In this document: positions 43,708 through 53,995 of the stretch, in pieces
Numbering within the stretch: the first letter of the stretch is position 1
Layout of the letters: every line of letters begins with the position of its first letter
From: Candidatus Gastranaerophilales bacterium
GTDB lineage: Bacteria > Cyanobacteriota > Vampirovibrionia > Gastranaerophilales > Gastranaerophilaceae
Assembly (NCBI GenBank): GCA_944324945.1
Contig: CALUYE010000005.1
Coordinates: 52,236-116,235 of the forward strand
DNA: 64,000 nucleotides
Direction of reading: 5' to 3'
Notes under the pieces: generated by a model
Told to the model about the DNA's origin: nothing
Seen by the model: the letters and a program-made list of their open reading frames with translations, nothing else
The model's database searches: none
Position numbers and translations under genes: made by a program

Positions 43708-44803
43708 ATGGAAAAAATCAAAAATATTGAATTTTTAAGAATTATAGGTTGTATAACCATTGTAATTTTGCATTTATTTAACGATTATGGTCTTCATTCA
43801 ATATTTCCCGATATAGAGTTATACAACAAAATTCAAACAATGACATCAAACGGACAAAAGGCTGTGGACTTATTTTTTATTTTGTCCGGCTTTCTTTTTG
43901 CATATAGATTTAACACTGCAAAAACAACATTTGATTTCGTAAAGCTCAAAATCATACGCTTTTATCCTGTGTTACTTTTTGTTATTTTATTGTGTTTTGT
44001 TGCTTCCTTGTTTAAAATAGGAACTTTTAACATTTACGAAATGATAATAACATTAGCAGGATTAAACGGAACAGGGTTGTATAACACCTGGGGAACAATT
44101 TTTGTATTTTGGTATGTATCATCATTATTGTTTGTATTGACACTATTTTATTACTTACTGAAAAACTATCAAACAAAGAACGTGAACTTGTTTATTGCAC
44201 TTGGAATATTCTATTCCTACACAATAATATTGAGCTATACCCATGGTCACATATTTGGAAAAATTGAAAATATTAATAATGTTTTTAATTTGGGAATTTT
44301 AAGAGCATTTGCAGGAGTCGGCATTGGATATTTTATTGCACTTTGGTATAAAACAAGATATAACAAACCCTTGCAATCAAACTATTACCGTATTAAAACT
44401 TGGCTATATACAATTTGCGAATTTTGTTGTTTATATTTCATAATAAATAATTTAATGCTTCACAAAATCAAATACAATAATGACATTATTTTTATTATTA
44501 TTTTTGCACTGACACTTGTTTTGTTTATAACAAAACAAGGATATATAAGCAGAATATTAGATGTTTCTTTTTGGAGCAAAATTTCCAAGTATTCATATTC
44601 TATCTTTATGACCCATTGGTTTGTGTATTACATTTTCAAAAACACCCTTTGGAAAAACCACAATATATATATATATATATATATATCCGAAGCTAAACAT
44701 AATCATTTCCTTGTGTTTAGTTTTTGCACTGGGAATTTTTGCATATCATTATGTTGAAAAGCCATGCAATAAATATCTAAATAAAAAAATAAATAACAAT
44801 TAA
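43708..44803 (+). CDS. Acyltransferase-3 family protein with (AT)12 frame-disrupting tract
   Basis: An OafA-like membrane acyltransferase. MEKIKNIEFLRIIGCITIVILH is the family N-terminus, followed by about ten membrane segments. The frame passes through an (AT)12 tract at 44663-44686 (translated as repeating Ile-Tyr) and then runs in the wrong frame to a stop at 44757 (349 residues). The proper C-terminus, LVFALGIFAYHYVEKPCNKY, lies in the +1 frame to 44803. Gain of one AT unit, or loss of two, would restore a protein of about 365 residues. It therefore appears to be in an altered-C-terminus or OFF state and is a likely slipped-strand contingency gene. Sequencing error in the tract is the main alternative. 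Confidence 0.8.
44663..44686 (+). repeat. (AT)12 dinucleotide tract inside acyltransferase gene
   Basis: Twelve uninterrupted AT units in coding sequence. Reading frames before and after the tract do not match, and both have clear acyltransferase sequence. Confidence 0.9.
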
Positions 44804-44829
44804 ATACTTTTATTAAATCAGAGGATAAA

Positions 44830-46116
44830 ATGATAAACAAAAGACGAGTACTTGTGTTCCCTTGCGGAAGTGAAATAGGTTTAGAAATTAATCGAGCGCT
44901 TGCAAATGACATTCACTTTGAAATGTTTGGAGCTTCAAGCTTGCCTGATCATGGAAAATTTGTTTATAAAAATTACATTGAAGATGTGCCGTTTGTAGAT
45001 AAAGTAAATTTCATTGATGAAATCAATAAAATTTGTGAAAAATATAAAATTGATTATATTTTTCCTGCACATGACAGCGTGGTTTTAAAATTAGCTCAAT
45101 ACCAAAACGAATTAAAAGCGCAAGTTATTACTTCTTGTGTTGAGACGTGTGAAATTGCTCGTTCAAAAAAGAAAACTTATGAAGTCTTAAAAGATACAAT
45201 TCTTGTACCCAAAACTTATAGCATAAACGATAAAAACATAAAATATCCTGTTTTTATTAAACCGAATGTCGGGCAAGGCTCCAAAGGGGCAAGACGTTGC
45301 AATACAAAACAAGAATTGGCTGTTGCATACAATAACAATAAAGAAATTGTTATTTGTGAACTATTACCAGGAAAAGAATATACGATAGATTGTTTTACAA
45401 ATTCCAACGGGGAATTATTATTTGCAAAAGGAAGAGTTCGAACAAGAATTTCAAATGGAATCAGTGTTAATTCAAGAGCAATCAATAATCCTAAATTCAA
45501 AGAAATTGCTCTTAAAATCAATGAAAAAGTTAAATTTTCCGGTATGTGGTTCTTCCAAGTAAAAGAAAACTTAAATGGCGAACTTGTGCTTTTGGAAATT
45601 GCGCCGAGAATAGCAGGTACCATGAATTTATATCGTGTATTGGGTGTTAATTTTGCACTATTAGCATTATATGACAAAATGGGCTTTGATGTAAAAATCA
45701 TAACTAATAATTTTGATATTGAAATTGATAGAGCATTATATACAGCATATAAAACCAATATAGATTATGATTGCGTTTATATAGATTTTGACGATACATT
45801 AATTTTTGATAATAAAACCAATACCAATGCAATAAAATTTTTATATCAAGCAAAAAATGAAAATAAAAAAATTATTTTAATTACAAAACACGAAAAAGAT
45901 GTGGTTCAGAGCCTTAAAGAACATTATATTTGCAAAGATTTATTTGATGAAATCATACATATAGCAAAAGCGGACAAAAAAATAAATTATATAAAATGCA
46001 AGCCGGCCATCTTTATAGATGATTCATATAGTGAAAGAAAAGAAGTTTCGGAAAAATTAAATATACCCGTTTTCGACCTGGACTCAATAGAAGCATTAAT
46101 AAATTACAAAAATTAA
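44830..46116 (+). CDS. ATP-grasp ligase fused to HAD-like domain
   Basis: 428 residues. Residues 1-310 are an ATP-grasp enzyme related to carbamoyl-phosphate synthase-type ligases: a Rossmann-like start (RVLVFPCGSEIGLEINRAL), IDYIFPAHDSVVLKLAQYQ, YPVFIKPNVGQGSKGARR for nucleotide binding, and LLEIAPRIAGTMNLYR with the metal-binding Glu. From D319 a HAD-like phosphatase domain follows (DFDDTLIFDNK, ILITKHEKDVV, FIDDSYSERKEV). The pair probably makes an amide, peptide or phosphorylated building block for the surface polymer. Similar fusions occur in polysaccharide loci; the substrate is unknown. It is followed 8 bases later by the exporter. Confidence 0.85.
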   Translation: MINKRRVLVFPCGSEIGLEINRALANDIHFEMFGASSLPDHGKFVYKNYIEDVPFVDKVNFIDEINKICEKYKIDYIFPAHDSVVLKLAQYQNELKAQVITSCVETCEIARSKKKTYEVLKDTILVPKTYSINDKNIKYPVFIKPNVGQGSKGARRCNTKQELAVAYNNNKEIVICELLPGKEYTIDCFTNSNGELLFAKGRVRTRISNGISVNSRAINNPKFKEIALKINEKVKFSGMWFFQVKENLNGELVLLEIAPRIAGTMNLYRVLGVNFALLALYDKMGFDVKIITNNFDIEIDRALYTAYKTNIDYDCVYIDFDDTLIFDNKTNTNAIKFLYQAKNENKKIILITKHEKDVVQSLKEHYICKDLFDEIIHIAKADKKINYIKCKPAIFIDDSYSERKEVSEKLNIPVFDLDSIEALINYKN

Positions 46117-46124
46117 GGAGATTT

Positions 46125-47912
46125 ATGATACTAACTAATTTTACCGACAAATTTAAAAATACTCAAACATACATAAATTACTCGCGAATTTTGCCGTATG
46201 TTAGGCCTTATTGGTTTAGGGCGTTGATGGCTGTATTGATTTGCATTCCGATTGGGTCATTGGATGCGGTTATTGCTTTATCACTAAAGCCGTATATGGA
46301 TTTGGTAATGGTTGAAAAAACGGTACAATCGCCGTGGTATATTCCTTTTGGAATTGTTGCATTCACTATTATTCAGGGGTTGTTAAATTATCTTGCAACA
46401 TATTTAAATACCTGGGTCGGGGGTAAAATTACCAATGATTTAAAAATGACTTTGTATAAAAAAATGCTCACTTTTGAAACGGGTTATTTTGATAAGAAAA
46501 AATCAGGTGAAATTGTAATGCGCTTTAATAACGATGCAGATACGGCATGTAACGGTTTATTGGAAAATCTTAAAACTTTTACATCAAGATTATTTTCTTC
46601 AATATCTCTTGTTGCGGTTCTGTTTTACAACTCCTGGCAATTGGCAATTATTGCAACGATTGTTCTCGGGGGAGCATTTTTGCCTTTGGCTAATATCAGA
46701 AAACGAATAAAAACAGTTATGGATAAATCAGTCAATGCGGGTTCTGCCGTGATAACGGCATATAACGAATCATTTGCAGGCAACAAAACTATTATTTCTT
46801 ATAATTTAGCTTCCAGACAAGAAAACAAATTTAAGGATATTTTATCGAATATTTTCAGTTTGAAAATAAAAATGGTTCAAAGAACCTCCTGGCTTTCTCC
46901 AATGATGCATGTTATTGTATCAGTCGGCATAGGTCTTGCTATCGGATATGGTTCCCATTTGATTTTAACAAATCAAATTACAAGCGGAAATTTTGTCTCA
47001 TTTATTACGGCTTTAATTATGTTATACACACCGATTAAAAATTTAGGCAATAATTTTAATGCGGTTCAAATGTCATTTATGGCAATCGAAAGAGTCTTTG
47101 GCGTATTAGATCTAAAACCCAAAATCAGAGATAGAGAAAATGTAAAAGAATTTCAAAATATTAATAACGAAATTACATTTGAAAATGTCAGCTTTGAATA
47201 TATAAAAAACAGACCTGTATTAAAAAATCTCAACCTTCATATCAAAAAAGGTGAAACATTAGCTCTTGTAGGCAATTCAGGCGGAGGTAAATCCACAATC
47301 GTAAGCTTACTGCCAAGATTTTATGATATTCAAAAAGGTGAAATAAAAATTGACGGTATTAATATTAAAGATTATTCTCTAAAGTCTTTAAGGGATAATA
47401 TTTCAGTAGTTTTTCAGGATAATTTTTTATTTTCAGGCACAATAAGAGAGAATATTTTGCTTGGAAAAATGAACGCAACAAAAGAAGAATTAAATTCAGC
47501 GGTTCAAAGCGCATGTTTGAGCGAATTTATAAACAGCCTCGAAAAAGGTCTTGACACACAAATCGGGGAACGAGGGGTACTGCTTTCGGGAGGTCAAAAA
47601 CAACGCGTAGCAATTGCCCGTGCGTTCATAAAAAATGCACCGATTGTTATCTTAGACGAAGCAACTTCCGCTCTTGACAATAAATCGGAAGCAATAGTTC
47701 AAAAAGCAATAGATAATCTTATGCAGGATAAAACCGTATTTGTCATAGCCCACAGATTATCAACAGTCAGAAATGCCAATAAAATTGCGCTCATAAACGA
47801 AGGAAAGCTTGTTGAAATCGGAAATCATGATGAACTTATGTCGATTGAAAACGGTCAATATAAAACGCTTTATGAAATGCAGTTTAAAAAACAGGAAGTA
47901 AAAATAGTATAA
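46125..47912 (+). CDS. MsbA-type ABC exporter (fused membrane and ATPase domains)
   Basis: 595 residues. Six membrane helices lie within about residues 20-305. The motif ETGYFDKKKSGEIVMRFNNDAD is characteristic of MsbA/LmrA-like half-transporters. The ATPase domain has VGNSGGGKST (Walker A), QDNFLFSGTIRENI, LLSGGQKQRVAIARA (signature), VILDEATSALD (Walker B) and VIAHRLSTVRN (H-loop). It probably flips a lipid-linked glycan or lipid A across the inner membrane. As the last gene of the polysaccharide operon it may export that product. A terminator follows, shared with thrS. Confidence 0.9.
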   Translation: MILTNFTDKFKNTQTYINYSRILPYVRPYWFRALMAVLICIPIGSLDAVIALSLKPYMDLVMVEKTVQSPWYIPFGIVAFTIIQGLLNYLATYLNTWVGGKITNDLKMTLYKKMLTFETGYFDKKKSGEIVMRFNNDADTACNGLLENLKTFTSRLFSSISLVAVLFYNSWQLAIIATIVLGGAFLPLANIRKRIKTVMDKSVNAGSAVITAYNESFAGNKTIISYNLASRQENKFKDILSNIFSLKIKMVQRTSWLSPMMHVIVSVGIGLAIGYGSHLILTNQITSGNFVSFITALIMLYTPIKNLGNNFNAVQMSFMAIERVFGVLDLKPKIRDRENVKEFQNINNEITFENVSFEYIKNRPVLKNLNLHIKKGETLALVGNSGGGKSTIVSLLPRFYDIQKGEIKIDGINIKDYSLKSLRDNISVVFQDNFLFSGTIRENILLGKMNATKEELNSAVQSACLSEFINSLEKGLDTQIGERGVLLSGGQKQRVAIARAFIKNAPIVILDEATSALDNKSEAIVQKAIDNLMQDKTVFVIAHRLSTVRNANKIALINEGKLVEIGNHDELMSIENGQYKTLYEMQFKKQEVKIV

Positions 47913-47913
47913 A

Positions 47914-47945
47914 AATAAGAAGCTATTAAGCTTCTTATTTTATTT
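47914..47945. terminator. Bidirectional terminator between exporter and thrS
   Basis: AATAAGAAGCT (47914-47924) and AGCTTCTTATT (47929-47939) form an 11-bp perfect stem with a 4-base loop. It lies just after the exporter stop and overlaps the end of thrS. Confidence 0.8.
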
Positions 47946-49713
47946 CCTTTTGACCTTTTGAATTTATTTCGTCTTTTAGTTTTTCGATAAATTCGCTTAT
48001 TGGCATTTCGCCTATTTGGCCGGTTCCTCTTTTTCTTATTGCAACGGTGTTGGATTCTATTTCTTTATCGCCTGCAACCAGAACGTAGGGGACTTTTTTG
48101 TTTTGAAGGTAATCTCTTATTTTATAGTTCATTGATTCTGATTTTTCTTCAAAGATTACTCTTATATTGTTTTCTCTTAATTTTTTGTAGATTTTTTCCA
48201 TGTATTCGTTGTGTCTGTCTGCAATCGGAACAAGCGCAACCTGTTGCGGAGCAAGCCATGCCGGGAAAGCGCCCGCGTAATGTTCGATTAAGATACCGCA
48301 GAAACGCTCCATTGAGCCGAAAATAACACGATGCAGCATAACAGGAGTTTTAAGTACGCCGTCTTTATCTTGATATTTAATTTCAAACCTTTCAGGTAAA
48401 TTAAAATCAAGTTGAATTGTAGCACATTGCCACATTCTGCCTATTGCATCTTTTACTTTAAAATCGATTTTAGGGCCGTAGAATGCACCGTCGCCTTCGT
48501 TGATATCATATTTCATGCCTCTTTTATCAAGAGCTTCTTTTAAACCTGCTTCAGCCAGTTCCCAATTTTTCAAATCTCCGACATAGCTTTCAGGGCGCGT
48601 TGATAGTTCAACTTCAAAGCCCATATTGAAAATCTTCATAGTATCCGATACAAAATCGATAATTTCGTTTATTTCGTTAACAAGCTGCTCGGGCGTGCAG
48701 AAAATATGCGCATCGTCCTGAGTAAAGCCTTGAACGCGGGTTAAGCCGGATAGGGCGCCTGATTTTTCTCTTCTGTATACCGTTCCCAATTCTGCCATTC
48801 TTAAAGGCAAGTCGCGGTATGAGTGGCGCTGTGATTGATAAATTAAAATATGAAAAGGACAGTTCATTGGTTTTACAATGTATTGTTCATCTTCTTCGTT
48901 TTCCTTTTGAATGAAGAACATATTTTCCTTATAGTGATCAATGTGTCCCGACAGTTCCCATAATTTTGTTTTTGCGAGCTGTGGCGTTTGAACAATTACA
49001 TAGCCTCTTTTTCTGTGTTCTTCTCTCCAGTAATTTTCAATTTGCTCGCGAACAGTGTATAAATTAGGATGCCACAAAACAAGCCCGCCGCCGATTTCAT
49101 CTCTTACCGAGAATAAATCAAGCTGCACGCCTAATTTTCTATGGTCGCGTCTTTTTGCTTCTTCTACTTGATTAATATAGTTATCAAGCTCTTCTTTTGT
49201 TAAAAATGCCGTTGCGTAAATTCTTTGAAGCATTTTATTTTTTTCGTTTCCGCGCCAGTACGCACCTGCAACAGACATTAATTTAAATGCTTTTATTTCT
49301 TTTGTTGATTCAATATGAGGACCTGAACATAAATCGTTAAATAAGACTTTCCCGTCTTTATCTTTTGTTAAATAAAGAGTCGGGTTGTCATTTTTGTGTT
49401 CTTCTAAAAGTTCCGCTTTATATATTTCGCCTTGCGATTTAAATTCTTCAATTTGTTTTTCAACATCGGGAATTACATATTTTTCAAAAGTTAAATTTTG
49501 AGCGATTAATTTTTTCATTACTTTTTCGATTTCTTTAAGGCTTTCATCGTTTAGTGTAACCCCTTCGATATCAAAATCGTAATAAAATCCGTTTTCAATA
49601 GCAGGCCCGATTGCAAGTTTTGCCTGCGGATATAACATTTGAACAGCCTGCGCCATAATATGAGAGCAGGAATGTCTTACGGTTTGCAATTTTTCATTTA
49701 ATACTTTTTCCAT
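47935..49713 (-). CDS. thrS: Threonyl-tRNA synthetase without TGS domain
   Basis: 592 residues from the ATG at 49713, with AAGGA 8 bases upstream. The protein begins directly in the editing domain (RHSCSHIMAQ with the metal His pair, LAIGPAIENGFYYDFD). The catalytic core has MNCPFHILIYQSQRHSYRDLPLRMAELGTVYRRE (zinc site Cys and class II motif 2), RVQGFTQDDAHIFCT and HRVIFGSMERF (motif 3), and the anticodon-binding domain is at the end. The N-terminal TGS domain of E. coli ThrS (about 60 residues) is absent, as in cyanobacterial enzymes. This is a subfamily feature, not a truncation. Confidence 0.95.
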   Translation of the reverse strand: MEKVLNEKLQTVRHSCSHIMAQAVQMLYPQAKLAIGPAIENGFYYDFDIEGVTLNDESLKEIEKVMKKLIAQNLTFEKYVIPDVEKQIEEFKSQGEIYKAELLEEHKNDNPTLYLTKDKDGKVLFNDLCSGPHIESTKEIKAFKLMSVAGAYWRGNEKNKMLQRIYATAFLTKEELDNYINQVEEAKRRDHRKLGVQLDLFSVRDEIGGGLVLWHPNLYTVREQIENYWREEHRKRGYVIVQTPQLAKTKLWELSGHIDHYKENMFFIQKENEEDEQYIVKPMNCPFHILIYQSQRHSYRDLPLRMAELGTVYRREKSGALSGLTRVQGFTQDDAHIFCTPEQLVNEINEIIDFVSDTMKIFNMGFEVELSTRPESYVGDLKNWELAEAGLKEALDKRGMKYDINEGDGAFYGPKIDFKVKDAIGRMWQCATIQLDFNLPERFEIKYQDKDGVLKTPVMLHRVIFGSMERFCGILIEHYAGAFPAWLAPQQVALVPIADRHNEYMEKIYKKLRENNIRVIFEEKSESMNYKIRDYLQNKKVPYVLVAGDKEIESNTVAIRKRGTGQIGEMPISEFIEKLKDEINSKGQKEIK

Positions 49714-49780
49714 TGTTTTTTCCTTAAACAGCAATAATAATTACTCAAATTTTAGCACAAAACAATTTTCTTGTAAAAAT

Positions 49781-49802
49781 AAACCCTGTATTAACAGGGT
49801 TT
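49781..49802 (-). terminator. Intrinsic terminator after glnA
   Basis: A perfect 9-bp stem with a 4-base loop, AAACCCTGT (49781-49789) and ACAGGGTTT (49794-49802), is followed on the minus strand by ATTTTT. It separates glnA from thrS. Confidence 0.85.
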
Positions 49803-49806
49803 AAGT

Positions 49807-51147
49807 TTAATAAGCATTTAAGTATCTGTCTTCTTCCCATTTGGTAACATATTTTCGATATTCGTCCCATTCAAGATTTTTGGTTGCTATAAATTCATTT
49901 AAAATATGCTCACCAAGGGCGTCTTTTATAACTTCATCTTTTTTCATTAAATAAACCGCTTCAAGTAATGTACCGGGCAGAGAATCGATTCCTGCCGCTT
50001 TTAATTCTTTAGGTGTCATTTCGTAAATATTTTCTTCAACCTGATGCGGCGGCTCAATTTTATTTTCAACGCCGTCTAAAATAGCACCCAATATTGCAGC
50101 TAAAGCTAAATAAGGGTTGCATGAAGGATCGGGCGAGCGAAGTTCTATTCTTGTTGCTATTCCGCGCTTAGCAGGAACTCTGATTAGCGCAGAGCGGTTA
50201 GCTAAACTCCATGCCATATAAACAGGAGCTTCAAACCCCGGGACTATTCTTTTATAGCTGTTTACAAGAGGGTTGGTTATTGCGGTAAATGCTTTAACAT
50301 GTTTTAAAATGCCTCCGATTGAATAAAGTGCTTCTTTTGAAAGCTGGTAGTCTGATTCAGGGGAATAGAAAATATTTTTGCCGTCTTTAAATAAAGATAA
50401 ATTACAATGCATGCCTGAACCGTTAATTCCAAATATCGGCTTTGGCATAAACGTTGCATAAAGCCCGTATTCATTTACAACGCTTTTTACAACGTATTTA
50501 AAAGTAATTATATTATCGGCAGTTGTCAGAGCATCCGCATATTTAAAATCTATTTCATGTTGACCTTCAGAGACTTCATGGTGCGATGCTTCTATTTCAA
50601 AATCCATAGCTTCAAGGGTTTCAACGATGTCTCTTCTTATATCTTCGCCTAAATCAAAAGGAGCAGCATCATAATACCCGCCTTTGTCATGCGGAATTGT
50701 TGTGGCGTTACCGTTTTCGTCTCTTTCGAAAATGAAAAATTCCGCTTCCGGCCCGACATTCATTTTGTATCCTAATTTTTCCGCTCTTGCAATCATTCTT
50801 TTTAAGTTGCATCTTGGACAGCCTTCAAAAGGAGTTCCATCGGCGTTATGAATATCGCAAATTATTCTTGCAACATTCTCTCCTTCTCTTTCACACCAGG
50901 GTAAAATCATAAACGTATCAAAATCAGGATAAAAATACATATCAGATGTTTCAATGCTTCTAAAGCCTTTGATTGAAGAGCCGTCAAGCATGATTTCATT
51001 ATTCAATACCTTATTCAGTTGACTTATGGGTAGGGATAAATTTTTGATTGTTCCGTTCATATCGCAGAATTGCAATCTGATAAAACCTACATTGTTTTCG
51101 GAACAAATTCTTTCAATCTTTTCTTTTGTCATCTTCGCGTATGCCAT
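49807..51147 (-). CDS. glnA: Glutamine synthetase type I
   Basis: 446 residues, the length of GSI-alpha enzymes without the extra adenylylation segment. The beta-Grasp start (GFIRLQFCDMNGTIKNL), MLDGSSIKGFRSIETSDMYFYPD, and the metal and glutamate site motifs (GPEAEFFIF, ASHHEVSEGQHEIDFKY, GSGMHCNLSLF) are complete. RVPAKRGIATRIELRSPDPSCNPYLA has the arginine cluster. It assimilates ammonia. No adenylylation Tyr motif was noticed. GGAGGAA precedes ATG. Monocistronic with its own terminator. Confidence 0.95.
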   Translation of the reverse strand: MAYAKMTKEKIERICSENNVGFIRLQFCDMNGTIKNLSLPISQLNKVLNNEIMLDGSSIKGFRSIETSDMYFYPDFDTFMILPWCEREGENVARIICDIHNADGTPFEGCPRCNLKRMIARAEKLGYKMNVGPEAEFFIFERDENGNATTIPHDKGGYYDAAPFDLGEDIRRDIVETLEAMDFEIEASHHEVSEGQHEIDFKYADALTTADNIITFKYVVKSVVNEYGLYATFMPKPIFGINGSGMHCNLSLFKDGKNIFYSPESDYQLSKEALYSIGGILKHVKAFTAITNPLVNSYKRIVPGFEAPVYMAWSLANRSALIRVPAKRGIATRIELRSPDPSCNPYLALAAILGAILDGVENKIEPPHQVEENIYEMTPKELKAAGIDSLPGTLLEAVYLMKKDEVIKDALGEHILNEFIATKNLEWDEYRKYVTKWEEDRYLNAY

Positions 51148-51230
51148 AATTTCCTCCTAAATAAAGTATGATTTAATACTATATGAAAAACACTAAAAAG
51201 TTTGTTTTTTTAATATATTTTTAATATTAA

Positions 51231-51262
51231 AAATTCGCAAAGTTTAAAGACTTTGCGAATTT
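51231..51262 (-). terminator. Intrinsic terminator after purA
   Basis: AAATTCGCAAAGT (51231-51243) pairs perfectly with ACTTTGCGAATTT (51250-51262) across a 6-base loop. On the minus strand it runs into TTTTTAAT. It lies 20 bases past the purA stop. Confidence 0.8.
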
Positions 51263-51282
51263 TTTATGAGATATTTTTAAAA

Positions 51283-52581
<1,299 letters not shown>

Positions 52582-52645
52582 TTAATACATTCATTATTTT
52601 ATAACAAAACAAGAATAAATAAAATACTTCAAATCGCCAATAAAA

Positions 52646-52674
52646 TTGCCTTTTTAAAATTTATAAACTATAAT
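52646..52674 (+). promoter_or_regulatory. Promoter of aldo/keto reductase gene
   Basis: TTGCCT (52646-52651), exact 17-base spacer, TATAAT (52669-52674). The ATG at 52696 lies about 15 bases past the predicted start and lacks a Shine-Dalgarno sequence. Confidence 0.55.
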
Positions 52675-52695
52675 ATTGTAAAAAGACTAAATTAT

Positions 52696-53922
52696 ATGAA
52701 AAGACGTGATTTTTTAACCAATTCAGCATTTTTAACACTGGGTTCTTTATATATTTCCTGTATATCAGGTTGTAAAAAAGACAATGATATAATAATCAAA
52801 CCGGACCAAATTACAAGAAGAAAATTTAAAAATATAACACTACCTTTATTAGGCTTAGGATGCTTAAGAATACTGGCAACACCAAGAGAAGAATTTCAAA
52901 AAATGGTAGATTATTGCATGGAACATGGCGTCAATTTTTTTGACACGGGTTTTTATTATTGCGATAAAAAATCTGAAGATATTTTAAGTGCAGCCCTTCA
53001 AAAATACAAAAGAGAAGATTATTATATAGCTACAAAAATTTCTCCGTTGTTTTTTAAAGATAATAATGATTTTGAAAAAAAATTTAAAATTCAGCTGGAA
53101 AGATTTAAAAGTAGTTATATAGACTTCTATCTGGCCCATTGCATTAAAGATAAAGAATCCGTAAATCATTTTAAAGAAAAAGGTATGTATGATTCCATGT
53201 GCCGACTTAAAGAGGAGGGAAAAATAAGATACATAGGCTTTTCATCACATGGAAAAGAAGATGTCTTGGATAGATTTACCGATGAATACAAATGGGATTT
53301 TTGTTATATTAAAGTCAATTATCACGAATATTACGACTCTAAGACAACAAAAAGAAAAATGGCAATACTAGAAAAGAAAAAAATACCAATTATTGCAATG
53401 GAGCCAATGCTTGGCGGAAGATTAGCCACTCTTGAAGATGAAGCTATGCAAGAATTGAAAAAAAATCATCCTGATATGACACCTGTTGAATTTGCGATGA
53501 AATGGAGCGCTTCACAAAATGTTGTATCTATACTATCAGGAATGAATAATTTAAAACATGTCAAAGAAAATATATCTTACTATATTAATTTTAAAAAAAT
53601 TAATGATGAAGACGAAACAGCAAGAAGAATCTCTGATATTATCTACAAAAATAAAATTATAAACTGTACATATTGCGGATATTGCTTAACCGCTTGCAAA
53701 CAAAATGTAGATATCGTCAATATCTTCAAATCTTACAACACATACATCTTAGACAAAAATGAAAAAAATTTAAAAAATCTATCTAAAGTATTGGCAAACA
53801 ACAAAAAAAATTCTTCATGTAACAGATGCATGGAATGCTGCAAAATATGTCCGCAAAGTTTAAAAATTCCTGATTTGATTGATAAAATATATAAAAAAAT
53901 GGATGATTTCCAAAAATCATAG
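52696..53922 (+). CDS. Tat-lipoprotein-like aldo/keto reductase with C-terminal ferredoxin domain
   Basis: 408 residues from ATG 52696; the frame is open further upstream but only this start yields the signal MKRRDFLTNSAFLTLGSL...ISGC. That has a twin-arginine motif and a good lipobox (Cys at about 26). The TIM barrel of the aldo/keto reductase family follows: LPLLGLGCLRI, VNFFDTGFYYCDKKSED with the catalytic Asp and Tyr, YYIATKIS with the Lys, and IDFYLAHCI with the His. The ferredoxin region has CTYCGYCLTACKQNV and CNRCMECCKICPQ, enough for two [4Fe-4S] clusters. It probably works outside the membrane as a redox enzyme. Substrate unknown. tatA and tatC are 1.4 kb downstream on the same strand. 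Confidence 0.85.
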   Translation: MKRRDFLTNSAFLTLGSLYISCISGCKKDNDIIIKPDQITRRKFKNITLPLLGLGCLRILATPREEFQKMVDYCMEHGVNFFDTGFYYCDKKSEDILSAALQKYKREDYYIATKISPLFFKDNNDFEKKFKIQLERFKSSYIDFYLAHCIKDKESVNHFKEKGMYDSMCRLKEEGKIRYIGFSSHGKEDVLDRFTDEYKWDFCYIKVNYHEYYDSKTTKRKMAILEKKKIPIIAMEPMLGGRLATLEDEAMQELKKNHPDMTPVEFAMKWSASQNVVSILSGMNNLKHVKENISYYINFKKINDEDETARRISDIIYKNKIINCTYCGYCLTACKQNVDIVNIFKSYNTYILDKNEKNLKNLSKVLANNKKNSSCNRCMECCKICPQSLKIPDLIDKIYKKMDDFQKS

Positions 53923-53995
53923 TAGATATCTTATTTTGACTTCAATTAATTATTAAACTATAATTTGCAAGTAGATACTTTGCTGCGGAGGATGA

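Noticed and set aside
47935..49713. Threonyl-tRNA synthetase seems truncated at the N-terminus
   Set aside because: Only the TGS domain is missing; the start has a good ribosome site and cyanobacterial-type enzymes also lack this domain.
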